Assembly (NCBI GenBank): GCA_902562835.1
Contig: CACEUX010000006.1
Span: 1 to 64,000, forward strand
DNA from: an uncultured Fidelibacterota bacterium
Lineage (GTDB): Bacteria > Fidelibacterota > Marinisomatia > Marinisomatales > UBA1611
Direction: 5' to 3'
Length of the DNA stretch: 64,000 nt
Below, piece by piece: positions 27,026 to 35,567 of the stretch. Made by a program: the position numbers and the translations under genes. Each line of letters opens with the position of its first letter. Within the stretch, counting starts at the first letter, position 1. Below the pieces are notes generated by a model. That model was not told the origin of the DNA. It did no database searches and saw nothing but the letters and a program-made list of their open reading frames with translations.

Positions 27026-27655
27026 TTGGAACACTATATTAGCATACTGACCAAAGCCATTTTTATTGAGAACATACTCTTGGCTTACTTTTTAGGCATG
27101 TGCTCCTTTTTGGCAATTTCAAAAAAAGTAGATACATCTATAGGTCTTGGGTTTGCTGTAATTTTCGTTCTTAGTATAACTGCACCAACAAATTGGATAA
27201 TTCATAATTTCCTTTTGAAAGAAGGTGCATTGGTATGGTTAAATTCTGATTATGGAATTGATGGAAATAATACGATTGATCTCAGTTTTCTTAACAGCAT
27301 CATTTTTATTGCGGTAATAGCAGCTATGGTACAACTTGTTGAAATGACCTTAGATCGATTTTCCCCTACGCTATATATTAGTCTTGGGATATTTCTGCCA
27401 CTCATCGCAGTAAATTGTGCTATCCTAGGTGGCTCAATGTTTCTTGTTGAGAGAGAATACAATCTAATTGAGTCTACAGTTTATGGTTTTGGTTCTGGAA
27501 TTGGGTTTTTTCTCGCAATCGCCTCGATGGCAGCAATAAGGCACAGAATAAGATATTCGAATGTCCCCGCCGAACTAAGAGGTGTAGGGATAACAATGTT
27601 ATTGACCGGTTTAGTTTCCATGGCATTTATGGCCTTTTCAGGAATCGATTTATAA
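27026..27655 (+). CDS. nqrE: Na+-translocating NADH:quinone reductase subunit E
   Basis: A 209-residue, six-helix membrane subunit paired with NqrD. I start it at TTG 27026, giving [35 protein letters not shown], which matches the family N terminus. AGAGGA lies upstream at a fitting distance. The listed start 26978 would add 16 residues and overlap nqrD. Iron-ligand cysteines are visible in FLGMCSF and AVNCAILGG. The end overlaps nqrF by one base. Confidence 0.95.
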   Translation: MEHYISILTKAIFIENILLAYFLGMCSFLAISKKVDTSIGLGFAVIFVLSITAPTNWIIHNFLLKEGALVWLNSDYGIDGNNTIDLSFLNSIIFIAVIAAMVQLVEMTLDRFSPTLYISLGIFLPLIAVNCAILGGSMFLVEREYNLIESTVYGFGSGIGFFLAIASMAAIRHRIRYSNVPAELRGVGITMLLTGLVSMAFMAFSGIDL

Positions 27656-28884
27656 TGGAGCAGATTTTCTTAAGTGTATCTGTTTTTACAGTTGTGGTCC
27701 TTATTTTGGTCTTAATACTCAACTTCGCTGAGAGCCAATTATTGCCTCAGGGTGATGTAACTGTTGAGATAAATGGTAATCCAGAAAAAAGTATAACGAC
27801 ACGTCCAGGTTCTACGCTGCTCAGTGCATTGGCTGGACAATCAGTTTTCTTACCTTCAGCATGTGGAGGCGGAGGAACTTGTGCGATGTGTGAGTGCCAA
27901 GTATTTGAAGGTGGTGGGGAAATACTACCAACCGAGACAGGTCATATCAATCGTAAACAAGCTAAAGATAATTGGCGTCTGGCCTGTCAGGTGAAGATCA
28001 AAGAAGACATGAAGATTCATGTTCCAGACGAGATTTTTAGTATTCAGAAATGGGAGTGCACCGTTGAATCAAACCAAAACGTTGCAACATTTATAAAAGA
28101 ATTGGTCTTGAATTTACCAGAAGGTGAGAATTTAGATTTTCAGGCTGGTGGATATATTCAGATAGACATACCAGAATACCATAATCTGGGATTTAATGAT
28201 TTTTCCATTGAAGAAGAATATCACCCGGATTGGGATAAATATAAAATTTGGGACCTGGTAGCGAATAATGATGAATCTGTTTTTAGGGCCTATTCCATGG
28301 CAAATCATCCAGCCGAGGGAAATAGAGTAATGCTAAATGTTAGAATTGCAACACCACCCCCTCCATTATGGGATCAAGTGCCACCTGGTTTAGCTTCATC
28401 TTATATCTTTAACTTAAAGCCTGGAGATAAGGTTACAATTTCAGGTCCATATGGTGAGTTTTTTATAAAAGATTCAGATAGAGAGATGGTTTATATAGGT
28501 GGGGGTGCTGGGATGGCACCAATGAGATCACATCTTTTTCATCTTTTTCATACCCTTAAGACTGGTAGGAAGGTTTCATTCTGGTATGGCGCTAGATCTG
28601 TTCGTGAAATGTTTTATGATGAACATTTTAAACAAATTGAAAAACAGTTTCCAAATTTCACATATAAGGTTGCCCTATCAGAGCCAATGGAAGAAGATAA
28701 TTGGTCTGGGCATACAGGTTTTATTCACCAGGTTCTACATGATGAATACTTAAAAGACCATGAAGATCCTACAGAATTAGAATTTTATATGTGTGGTCCA
28801 CCACCGATGATCAACGCATGTGATGGTATGCTTGATAGTTTAGGCGTCGATAAGGAAATGATCGCTTATGATAGTTTTGGATAA
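27655..28884 (+). CDS. nqrF: Na+-translocating NADH:quinone reductase subunit F
   Basis: The 409-residue NADH-oxidising subunit. In order it has an N-terminal membrane helix (residues 4-24), a 2Fe-2S ferredoxin domain with C70, C76, C79 and C111 ([12 protein letters not shown]), an FAD-binding domain ([10 protein letters not shown]) and an NADH-binding domain ([14 protein letters not shown], then [13 protein letters not shown]). All cofactor residues are intact. Its end overlaps the apbE start by 17 bases. With NuoEFG absent from this locus, NqrF is the only NADH entry point encoded here. Confidence 0.96.
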   Translation: MEQIFLSVSVFTVVVLILVLILNFAESQLLPQGDVTVEINGNPEKSITTRPGSTLLSALAGQSVFLPSACGGGGTCAMCECQVFEGGGEILPTETGHINRKQAKDNWRLACQVKIKEDMKIHVPDEIFSIQKWECTVESNQNVATFIKELVLNLPEGENLDFQAGGYIQIDIPEYHNLGFNDFSIEEEYHPDWDKYKIWDLVANNDESVFRAYSMANHPAEGNRVMLNVRIATPPPPLWDQVPPGLASSYIFNLKPGDKVTISGPYGEFFIKDSDREMVYIGGGAGMAPMRSHLFHLFHTLKTGRKVSFWYGARSVREMFYDEHFKQIEKQFPNFTYKVALSEPMEEDNWSGHTGFIHQVLHDEYLKDHEDPTELEFYMCGPPPMINACDGMLDSLGVDKEMIAYDSFG

Positions 28885-29932
28885 ACTCAAAACGTACAAT
28901 TACTTTTTTAAAGCCCAACTTTCGTTGGGCTTTTTGTTGTTAATTAATGGTTGTGGTCAACAAAAGCATATTTCCCAGATTACTGGTGAGTCAATGGGTA
29001 CGACCTATTCAATAAAAATAGCCCAAAATATGAATGAGACTACTATTCAACCACTAGAAAATGGAATTGACTCAGTTCTTCATCAGATCAATAAGCAAAT
29101 GTCAACTTGGGACCCCAAGAGTGAAATTTCAATGTTTAATCAATGGCAATCAATAAAACCTTATCCGGTTTCATATCCTTTAATAACTGTTATTGATACT
29201 GCAATTTTAATTTCAAAAAAAACTCAGGGTTTATTTGATTTCACAGTTTATGATCTTATGAGCTTATGGGGTTTTGGACCTAATCCCAAGAAAGGTATGC
29301 CTAGTATCAGTGAAGTTGATAGAGTTTTGAGTAGTACAGGATATGGCAAAATTAAGACCATAAATAACACAATTAAAAAAAACCATCCATTGGTTAAGAT
29401 AGACCTCAATGCAATTGCTAAAGGATATGCAGTGGATCAAGTATTCAAATACGTTCAGGATAAAGGCTATAATAATATTTTTGTTGAGATAGGTGGGGAG
29501 GTAAGGTCTTCAGGCAGAAACTATCAAAACGATTATTGGTCAATAGGTATTGAGAATCCTTATGGAGGAGAAAAGTCAGATAAGAAAATTGCTGCAATTA
29601 TTGACCTAGATAATAATAGTGTGGCTACATCAGGAAACTACCGAAATATAGTTAATATAAATGGTGACATTTTAGGTCATACCATCAATCCTAGAACAGG
29701 GTATCCAATTCAGACAAATATATTATCTGTGACAGTTATTACTAGTTCAAGTATGATTGCTGATGGATGGGCAACAGCTCTTATGACTATGGATTATAAA
29801 GAAGGTCTTGAAATTATAAACAAAGAGGATGGGGTCGAGGCCATTTGGATTATTCTAAATAAAGATGGGACACGTTCTATGGGACTTTCGGCAGGAGCGA
29901 TTATGAGGGAGCCTATCTATGATCTTAAATAG
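28868..29932 (+). CDS. apbE: FAD:protein FMN transferase
   Basis: A 354-residue lipoprotein that attaches FMN to threonines of NqrB and NqrC. The N terminus is a lipoprotein signal ([12 protein letters not shown]). The catalytic domain shows [44 protein letters not shown] and [10 protein letters not shown]. Its ATG lies within the nqrF end, so translation is probably coupled. A perfect terminator-like hairpin falls within the signal-peptide codons (28910-28940), which is very unusual. Its stop overlaps nqrM on the other strand by eight bases. Confidence 0.95.
   Translation: MIVLDKLKTYNYFFKAQLSLGFLLLINGCGQQKHISQITGESMGTTYSIKIAQNMNETTIQPLENGIDSVLHQINKQMSTWDPKSEISMFNQWQSIKPYPVSYPLITVIDTAILISKKTQGLFDFTVYDLMSLWGFGPNPKKGMPSISEVDRVLSSTGYGKIKTINNTIKKNHPLVKIDLNAIAKGYAVDQVFKYVQDKGYNNIFVEIGGEVRSSGRNYQNDYWSIGIENPYGGEKSDKKIAAIIDLDNNSVATSGNYRNIVNINGDILGHTINPRTGYPIQTNILSVTVITSSSMIADGWATALMTMDYKEGLEIINKEDGVEAIWIILNKDGTRSMGLSAGAIMREPIYDLK
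28910..28940 (+). terminator. Intrinsic-terminator-like hairpin inside the apbE signal-peptide codons
   Basis: AAAGCCCAAC, loop TTTC, GTTGGGCTTT form a perfect 10-base-pair stem running into a T-rich tail (TTTTTGTTGTT). It starts 26 bases after the nqrF stop, exactly where an operon terminator is expected, yet it lies inside apbE. I infer partial termination or translation-dependent attenuation. Confidence 0.65.
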
Positions 29933-30110
29933 CAGCTGAATCTAAATTAGAATTATCACACTTATCTTCATCCCCTCCGCAAATTTTACAGACACCATTT
30001 GGATCAAAACCTCCACATGAGCCAGAGAGCGGTCTCCTGTTAAAAATAACTCCGATTGACATCGCTGCTATGGCAATACATAAAACAACTATTCCTAGTA
30101 TGATTTCCAT
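29925..30110 (-). CDS. nqrM: Na+-NQR maturation factor NqrM
   Basis: A ~61-residue protein of the DUF539/NqrM family. It has one N-terminal membrane helix (MEIILGIVVLCIAIAAMSIGVIF) and then RRPLSGSCGGFDPNGVCKICGGDEDKCD, with four conserved cysteines. NqrM is known to be needed for iron delivery to the NqrDE site. The start could be ATG 30110 or TTG 30116; neither has a clear ribosome-binding site. In many genomes it follows apbE on the same strand; here it is on the opposite strand, overlapping apbE tail to tail by eight bases. Confidence 0.92.
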   Translation of the reverse strand: MEIILGIVVLCIAIAAMSIGVIFNRRPLSGSCGGFDPNGVCKICGGDEDKCDNSNLDSAAI

Positions 30111-30219
30111 AGCCAAAAATTAGTTATTATTAGTAACAAATTTCATTTGATTATATTTCTAGTATGTTTCCATTTTTTAGGATAACCAACGTAATTTTGA
30201 TGCTAGCTTAAGTTTAAAT

Positions 30220-31656
30220 ATGAATTACTTTAACGCTTTTCGACTAATACTATTTTTGTTACCCGCTTTTGGGTTTGCGGGTGATGCCGGCCATGGTTCA
30301 GCACCACATTTAAGTGGTGAAAGTTTAGGGGTTATTTGGGTCGTACCCTTTGTAGGAATTTTATTATCTATTGCAATATTCCCTCTAGTTGCGCCTCACT
30401 ATTGGCATGAAAATTTTGGTAAGGTCTCCCTTTTCTGGGCTGTCTCCCTAATTATTCCTTTCACTCTAAGCCAAGGTATAGGAGTTACAATATATGAGCT
30501 CCTTCATGTTGGACTTTTAGAATATGTTCCATTTATTGTGCTTCTATTATCTTTATTCACTATATCCGGTGGAGTTCGATTGAAAGGCGCTTTAGTGGGG
30601 ACACCCATTCTGAACACTGCAATCATATTCATTGGCACAGCCTTAGCTAGTTGGATGGGTACTACAGGTGCAGCTATGTTACTGATTCGTCCCTTAATAA
30701 GGGCAAATCAATTTAGAAAAAATAAGGTCCATATAATGGTATTTTTCATATTTCTTGTAGCGAACATTGGTGGATCCTTAACCCCTCTTGGAGACCCGCC
30801 ACTTTTTCTTGGTTTTCTTAAAGGTGTTGACTTTTTCTGGACAACAAAAGCTATGTTTATTCCTATGGTTTTTATGGTCGTATGTCTCTTATCAATATTT
30901 TTTATTATTGATTCATATTACTATAGAAAAGAAGTAAAACCAGAACCAGATAATAATCCCGAAAAATTAAGCCTAGAAGGATCTTTTAATTTATTACTCT
31001 TGGCTGGTGTAATAGGTGGGGTGCTTTTATCAGGTTTTTGGAAACCTCATATCCATTTTGAAGTATACCATGTTCACTTAGAATTACAGAACATTATTCG
31101 TGATATTTTGCTATTATCATTTACCTATGCAAGTTGGACGTTAACACCACAATCAATTAGAAAAGCAAATGAATATACATGGTTCCCAATCATTGAAGTT
31201 GGAAAGCTTTTTGCGGGTATTTTTGTCACGATCATTCCAGCAATTGCAATTCTTAAAGCAGGTACAAAAGGAGCTTTAGCGTATGTGGTCTCATCAGTCT
31301 CGTCTGATACTGGTGAACCAATCAATTACATGTATTTTTGGCTTACGGGTATTCTATCGAGTTTTCTGGATAATGCTCCTACCTACCTCGTGTTTTTTAA
31401 TACTGCAGGAGGTGGTTTAGATGGAGGTCCAGAGTTGCTAATGGGTGATATGTACAATACATTACTAGCTATCTCTGTTGGAGCAGTTTTTATGGGCGCA
31501 AATACGTATATCGGTAATGCGCCAAACTTTATGGTTAAGTCCATATCTGAATCATCAGGGATAGAAATGCCAAGTTTTTTTGGCTTCTTATTCAAGTGGT
31601 CCGTTCCAATTCTCATTCCCTTATTTATTATTGTAACTTATATTTTCTTTTTATGA
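30220..31656 (+). CDS. NhaD-like Na+/H+ antiporter (ArsB/NhaD-CitT superfamily)
   Basis: A 478-residue inner-membrane transporter with about 12 helices. A signal-like N terminus (LILFLLPAFGFAG) is followed by a His-containing loop. Family blocks are GTALASWMGTTGAAMLLIRPLIRAN, NIGGSLTPLGDPPLFLGFLKGV and SSFLDNAPTYLVFFNTAGG. This matches proteins annotated as sodium:proton antiporters in Bacteroidetes-type genomes. Next to Na+-NQR, sodium/proton exchange is plausible, but substrate is inferred. Its stop overlaps the adenosyltransferase ATG (ATGA). Confidence 0.85.
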   Translation: MNYFNAFRLILFLLPAFGFAGDAGHGSAPHLSGESLGVIWVVPFVGILLSIAIFPLVAPHYWHENFGKVSLFWAVSLIIPFTLSQGIGVTIYELLHVGLLEYVPFIVLLLSLFTISGGVRLKGALVGTPILNTAIIFIGTALASWMGTTGAAMLLIRPLIRANQFRKNKVHIMVFFIFLVANIGGSLTPLGDPPLFLGFLKGVDFFWTTKAMFIPMVFMVVCLLSIFFIIDSYYYRKEVKPEPDNNPEKLSLEGSFNLLLLAGVIGGVLLSGFWKPHIHFEVYHVHLELQNIIRDILLLSFTYASWTLTPQSIRKANEYTWFPIIEVGKLFAGIFVTIIPAIAILKAGTKGALAYVVSSVSSDTGEPINYMYFWLTGILSSFLDNAPTYLVFFNTAGGGLDGGPELLMGDMYNTLLAISVGAVFMGANTYIGNAPNFMVKSISESSGIEMPSFFGFLFKWSVPILIPLFIIVTYIFFL

Positions 31657-32195
31657 GGATCACCAAAGTAACAACAAAAACAGGCGATATGGGTCAAACT
31701 GGTTTAGCGAATGGAGAGCGTGTTTCAAAAAATAGCCCAAGAATACATGCAATAGGCTCATTAGACACCCTTAACTCATTTATCGGTTGGACAAGGGTAA
31801 ATGCTAAAAAAAATATTGATAAATCGCTCCAAGAAGTACAGCAAGACCTTTTCAATATTGGAGCAGAACTTGCCATACCTGATGTTGAAATGAATTTATT
31901 GAATAATTCAAGATTGGAATGGCTGGATGAACAAATTGATATGCATAATAAACAATTACCGCCGCTCGATGAATTTATTCTTCCAGGAGGAACTGAACTT
32001 GCATCTAGATTACATATATCAAGAGCAGAATGCAGAGAGACTGAGAGAAATATTATATGCCTGAGTGAACAAGAATATGTTTCTGATCTTCATAAAAAAT
32101 ATTTGAATAGGTTATCAGACCTTTTGTTTAACCTTTCAAGAGTAGTAGCTTTAGAAAAAGGCGTGTCTGAAATTTCATGGGAGTACAATAAATAG
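31653..32195 (+). CDS. Cob(I)alamin adenosyltransferase, PduO type
   Basis: A 180-residue enzyme making adenosylcobalamin from cob(I)alamin and ATP. I start it at ATG 31653, overlapping the antiporter stop, because MRITKVTTKTGDMGQTGLANGERVSK is the family N terminus (TKTGD.G.T.L..G..V.K). Later blocks are LDTLNSFIGW, LPGGTELASRLHISRAECRETERNII and YLNRLSDLLFNLSR, all diagnostic of the PduO/MMAB class. It probably supplies the cofactor of the methylmalonyl-CoA mutase encoded 5 kb downstream. Confidence 0.93.
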   Translation: MRITKVTTKTGDMGQTGLANGERVSKNSPRIHAIGSLDTLNSFIGWTRVNAKKNIDKSLQEVQQDLFNIGAELAIPDVEMNLLNNSRLEWLDEQIDMHNKQLPPLDEFILPGGTELASRLHISRAECRETERNIICLSEQEYVSDLHKKYLNRLSDLLFNLSRVVALEKGVSEISWEYNK

Positions 32196-32196
32196 A

Positions 32197-33225
32197 ATGC
32201 ATTATAACAACATACCCATTGATTGGAATGCAGTTCATGGTATTATTGACCAAGCTAATACAATAATGTTGACAACCCATGAAAACCCCGATGGAGATGG
32301 CCTTGGATCTGAGAGTGCCCTTTACTATCATTTGATTGAAAATGGGAAGGATGTACGTATTGTTAATTATTCACCATTGCCTATCCAGTATGATTATTTA
32401 AATGTTGATAACATATTTGATTGTTATGATAAGTCAGCCCACGACTCTTGGTTAAGTAAAGTAGACTTAGTGATCATATTTGATGTAGGTGATTATGTCA
32501 GAATAAGAACTTTAGTTGATGCTATTGAGAAACATGGGCTCAATACCATGAATATTGACCATCACCCACATACCAATAATGATTTGTTTAATTATAATCT
32601 AGTAGACCTGTCTGCTGCTGCAACAGGTTGCATGGTATATGATTATTTAAAAGTGGTCCGAGATGAACCCATAGTCAAAAAAAGTCTTGAAGGTATATAC
32701 ACAGCTGTCATGACAGATACAGGTTGTTTTCGTTATAGCAACACCGATACTAAATGTCATGAGATTGCAACTCAGTCCTTAAATGCTGGCATAGAAACTC
32801 ATATGATTTATCAACGCATATATGAGAATAGTACCAAGTCTCGTATAAAATTAATGGGTGATTTTTTATCAAATCTTAAATATGAGCTAAATGGGTCTTT
32901 GGCATGGTTTATGATAACAAGGGAAATGATGGAGAATGCAAATGGACAAAAATCAGACATAGAAGGTTTTTCCGATTTGGTAAGAAGTATTAGTGGTGTT
33001 GAGGTCGCTCTGATGATATTTGAACAGGATACATCTAGTTGCAGAATCAATTTTCGTTCCAAGGGTAAGTATAGTGTTAATAATATCGCTAAGTCACTAG
33101 GTGGTGGTGGTCATGCTTTTGCTGCGGGAGCCCTAATAAGCGGAAAGCTTGGGGATGTCATAGAAAAAACAGTTAATATTACCAAAAGATCTCTCAAAAA
33201 TCAGATAAATGGTGATGCTAAATGA
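32197..33225 (+). CDS. nrnA: DHH/DHHA1 phosphoesterase, NrnA-type nanoRNase/pAp phosphatase
   Basis: A 342-residue enzyme that degrades nano-RNA and may dephosphorylate pAp. The metal-binding motifs of the DHH domain are TTHENPDGDGLGSE, VIIFDVGD, and NIDHHPHTNND. The DHHA1 domain has the glycine-rich GGGGHAFAAGA. The length and motif order fit NrnA rather than RecJ. It lies one base after the adenosyltransferase stop and overlaps ispH by four bases. Confidence 0.9.
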   Translation: MHYNNIPIDWNAVHGIIDQANTIMLTTHENPDGDGLGSESALYYHLIENGKDVRIVNYSPLPIQYDYLNVDNIFDCYDKSAHDSWLSKVDLVIIFDVGDYVRIRTLVDAIEKHGLNTMNIDHHPHTNNDLFNYNLVDLSAAATGCMVYDYLKVVRDEPIVKKSLEGIYTAVMTDTGCFRYSNTDTKCHEIATQSLNAGIETHMIYQRIYENSTKSRIKLMGDFLSNLKYELNGSLAWFMITREMMENANGQKSDIEGFSDLVRSISGVEVALMIFEQDTSSCRINFRSKGKYSVNNIAKSLGGGGHAFAAGALISGKLGDVIEKTVNITKRSLKNQINGDAK

Positions 33226-34085
33226 AGATATATGTTGCTAGAGATGCCGGATATTGTTTCGGGGTTCGCGATGCGGTCAATCTGGCTTATGATTCAGCTA
33301 AAACACATGGAGAAGTCTATATGCTAGGTACAATCGTTCATAATGAAAGAGTCATTGAAGACCTTGCAAAAGTAGGCGCCAAAGTAGTTGATTCTATAGA
33401 TGAGGTTCCTGAAAATAAACCTCTATTATTTCGTGCCCATGGAACATCCCCTGAGCTCTGGAACGAGGCATCGAAGAAAAACCTGAAGTTAATAGATGGA
33501 ACATGCCCGTTAGTGACAGAGATTCACGATGAGATAAAAAAACTAGATCTAGAAGGTAGAAAGACCATTGTTATAGGAGACCATGGTCATGATGAGGTTT
33601 CTGCTATAGCTGCGCAGGTACAAAAGCCCATCGTAATTGCAAATGTTGAAGAAGCTAAGAATCTTCGTAAAATGAAAAGAGCAGGTGTGGTGAGTCAGTC
33701 TACCCAAATGATTGAAAATGTTCAAGAAATCATCAACGTGCTTATGGAAAAGGTTTTTGATCTTAGATTTATCAATACAATCTGCTTTCCAACAAGAAGA
33801 AATCATGACCAGATAAAAGAATTAGCTGAAAGATGTAGTGTGATGATTATTATTGGATCTTATACCAGTGCAAACTCTAAACGATTAACTCAGTTATCTC
33901 TGGAACGTAACCAAAGATCTTATCAAGTCACATCATCTGATGAATTAGATGTCTCTTGGTTTAAAAATTGTGAGTCTGTTGGAATATCAGCTGGTGCATC
34001 TACTCCAGATGAAACAATTAATGAAGTAGTTAGTAAAATCAAAATGATTACTGATGTAAAAACAAAGGAATTAGTCTATGAGTAA
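33222..34085 (+). CDS. ispH: 4-hydroxy-3-methylbut-2-enyl diphosphate reductase
   Basis: The last enzyme of the MEP isoprenoid pathway, a 4Fe-4S protein producing IPP and DMAPP. All three cluster cysteines are present: C12 (DAGYCFGV), C95 (DGTCPLV) and C188 (NTICFPT). Other blocks are [21 protein letters not shown] and YTSANSKRL, ending in [13 protein letters not shown]. The length of 287 is normal. It overlaps nrnA by four bases and pdxS by eight. The pathway's first enzyme gene, dxs, lies 1.5 kb downstream in the same run. Confidence 0.96.
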   Translation: MKIYVARDAGYCFGVRDAVNLAYDSAKTHGEVYMLGTIVHNERVIEDLAKVGAKVVDSIDEVPENKPLLFRAHGTSPELWNEASKKNLKLIDGTCPLVTEIHDEIKKLDLEGRKTIVIGDHGHDEVSAIAAQVQKPIVIANVEEAKNLRKMKRAGVVSQSTQMIENVQEIINVLMEKVFDLRFINTICFPTRRNHDQIKELAERCSVMIIIGSYTSANSKRLTQLSLERNQRSYQVTSSDELDVSWFKNCESVGISAGASTPDETINEVVSKIKMITDVKTKELVYE

Positions 34086-34959
34086 AGGAACATTTGAAGT
34101 TAAAGTAGGTTTAGCAGAAATGCTCAAGGGTGGAGTGATAATGGATGTTACAGGACCTGAGCAAGCAAAAATAGCTGAAGATGCAGGTGCTTGCGCTGTT
34201 ATGGCACTAGAAAGAATACCTGCAGATATCAGGAAAGATGGTGGAATATCTCGTATGAGTGATCCTGAAATGATCATGGGGATACAAGAAACAGTCTCAA
34301 TACCTGTAATGGCTAAGTGTAGAATAGGCCATTTTGCTGAAGCTCAAGTTTTAGAGACACTTGAAATAGACTTTATTGATGAGAGTGAGGTTCTGACGCC
34401 TGCAGATGAGCATAATCATATTTGGAAATATGATTATAAAGTACCCTTCGTTTGTGGTTGTAGAAACCTTGGCGAAGCACTTCGTCGCATAGCTGAAGGT
34501 GCCGCGATGATTAGAACTAAAGGTGAAGCGGGAAGTGGAAATATTGTAGAAGCCGTTAGGCATATGAGAACTGTTATGACTGAGATCAAACGAGTCATGC
34601 GGCTTGATGAAGAAGAGCTTGTTGCAGAAGCAAAAAACATTGGAGCCCCTCTTTCTTTAGTGCAGCAGGTTGCAAAATTAGGGAAGCTGCCAGTTCCAAA
34701 CTTTGCAGCTGGTGGTATAGCGACACCTGCTGACGCATCACTAATGATGCAACTGGGAGCAGAATCAGTTTTTGTAGGATCGGGTATCTTCAAAAGTGAT
34801 GATCCTGCTGCTCGTGCAAAAGCGGTAGTGGAGGCTACAACGCATTATAAAAATCCTAAAAGTGTTGCAAAGGCTAGTTCCGGCCTAAAAAAAGCAATGA
34901 AGGGGTTAGAAATGTCAGATATTCCCAAAGAAGAAAGACTGCAAGAGAGAGGCTGGTAA
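34078..34959 (+). CDS. pdxS: Pyridoxal 5'-phosphate synthase subunit PdxS
   Basis: The TIM-barrel synthase subunit of DXP-independent vitamin B6 synthesis, which builds PLP from ribose 5-phosphate, glyceraldehyde 3-phosphate and ammonia. The catalytic lysines are K80 ([11 protein letters not shown]) and K148 ([12 protein letters not shown]). [18 protein letters not shown] and [27 protein letters not shown] are family blocks. Its 293 residues are typical. The glutaminase partner pdxT begins at or overlapping its stop codon. Confidence 0.97.
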   Translation: MSKGTFEVKVGLAEMLKGGVIMDVTGPEQAKIAEDAGACAVMALERIPADIRKDGGISRMSDPEMIMGIQETVSIPVMAKCRIGHFAEAQVLETLEIDFIDESEVLTPADEHNHIWKYDYKVPFVCGCRNLGEALRRIAEGAAMIRTKGEAGSGNIVEAVRHMRTVMTEIKRVMRLDEEELVAEAKNIGAPLSLVQQVAKLGKLPVPNFAAGGIATPADASLMMQLGAESVFVGSGIFKSDDPAARAKAVVEATTHYKNPKSVAKASSGLKKAMKGLEMSDIPKEERLQERGW

Positions 34960-35567
34960 TTAAAGTCGGTGTCCTTGAACTACAGGGCGATTTTGACCTT
35001 CATCATCAAGTTCTTAATAAGATTGGACTTGAATCCACTGCAGTAAAAGTTCCTGATCACCTTGATAATATTGATGGGCTAATAATCCCTGGCGGTGAGT
35101 CAACAACAATATCCTTATTGATTAATACGTTTAAAATGTATGAACCGCTTGTTAACTTTGGTAGGGAGAACCCTGTTATGGGAACTTGCGCTGGTTTGAT
35201 AATGATGGCAAAAACTGTGAATGATAGTAGAATTAATCCACTTGGCCTATTGGATATTGTCGTAGAAAGAAATGCATATGGTAGGCAAATTCAATCATCT
35301 CAAGATATAGTACAATATAATTTTTGTGATAGGGATACAATTAGATTGCCTACAACTCTGATAAGGGCTCCCAAAATAATAAATATAGGCAATAACATAA
35401 AAGTGATAGGCAAATATAATAATTCACCCATAGCTATTTTAGAAGGCCACCATCTAGGTTTATCTTTTCATCCAGAATTGGATGGGCTAGAAATTTTCCA
35501 TCAATTTCTATTTGATAAAGAAAGTCAATACTATTTTAAAAAAATAAAAGACTCTCATGTCGCTTAA
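34959..35567 (+). CDS. pdxT: Pyridoxal 5'-phosphate synthase glutaminase subunit PdxT, non-canonical ATT start
   Basis: The ORF track lists only 35118-35567, which would lose the essential GGES motif. The frame is open upstream and encodes KVGVLELQGDFDLHHQVL, the exact family N terminus, right back to the pdxS stop. No ATG, GTG or TTG exists in frame near there. The best start is ATT 34959, overlapping the pdxS TAA, with AGAGAGG upstream; CTG 34953 is the alternative. From ATT the protein has 202 residues, with GGES at 45-48, nucleophile C77 (GTCAGL), H171 and E173 (FHPEL), matching known PdxT numbering closely. It releases ammonia from glutamine for PdxS. Confidence 0.88.
   Translation: MKVGVLELQGDFDLHHQVLNKIGLESTAVKVPDHLDNIDGLIIPGGESTTISLLINTFKMYEPLVNFGRENPVMGTCAGLIMMAKTVNDSRINPLGLLDIVVERNAYGRQIQSSQDIVQYNFCDRDTIRLPTTLIRAPKIINIGNNIKVIGKYNNSPIAILEGHHLGLSFHPELDGLEIFHQFLFDKESQYYFKKIKDSHVA

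Noticed and set aside
34434-34793. Minus-strand ORF of 119 residues inside pdxS
   Set aside because: Low-complexity Ser/Ala/Pro composition typical of a shadow frame opposite a conserved gene.
35118-35567. pdxT start at TTG 35118 as listed in the ORF track
   Set aside because: It would remove the N-terminal strand and the GGES motif needed for glutaminase activity; the frame is open upstream with a perfect family N terminus.
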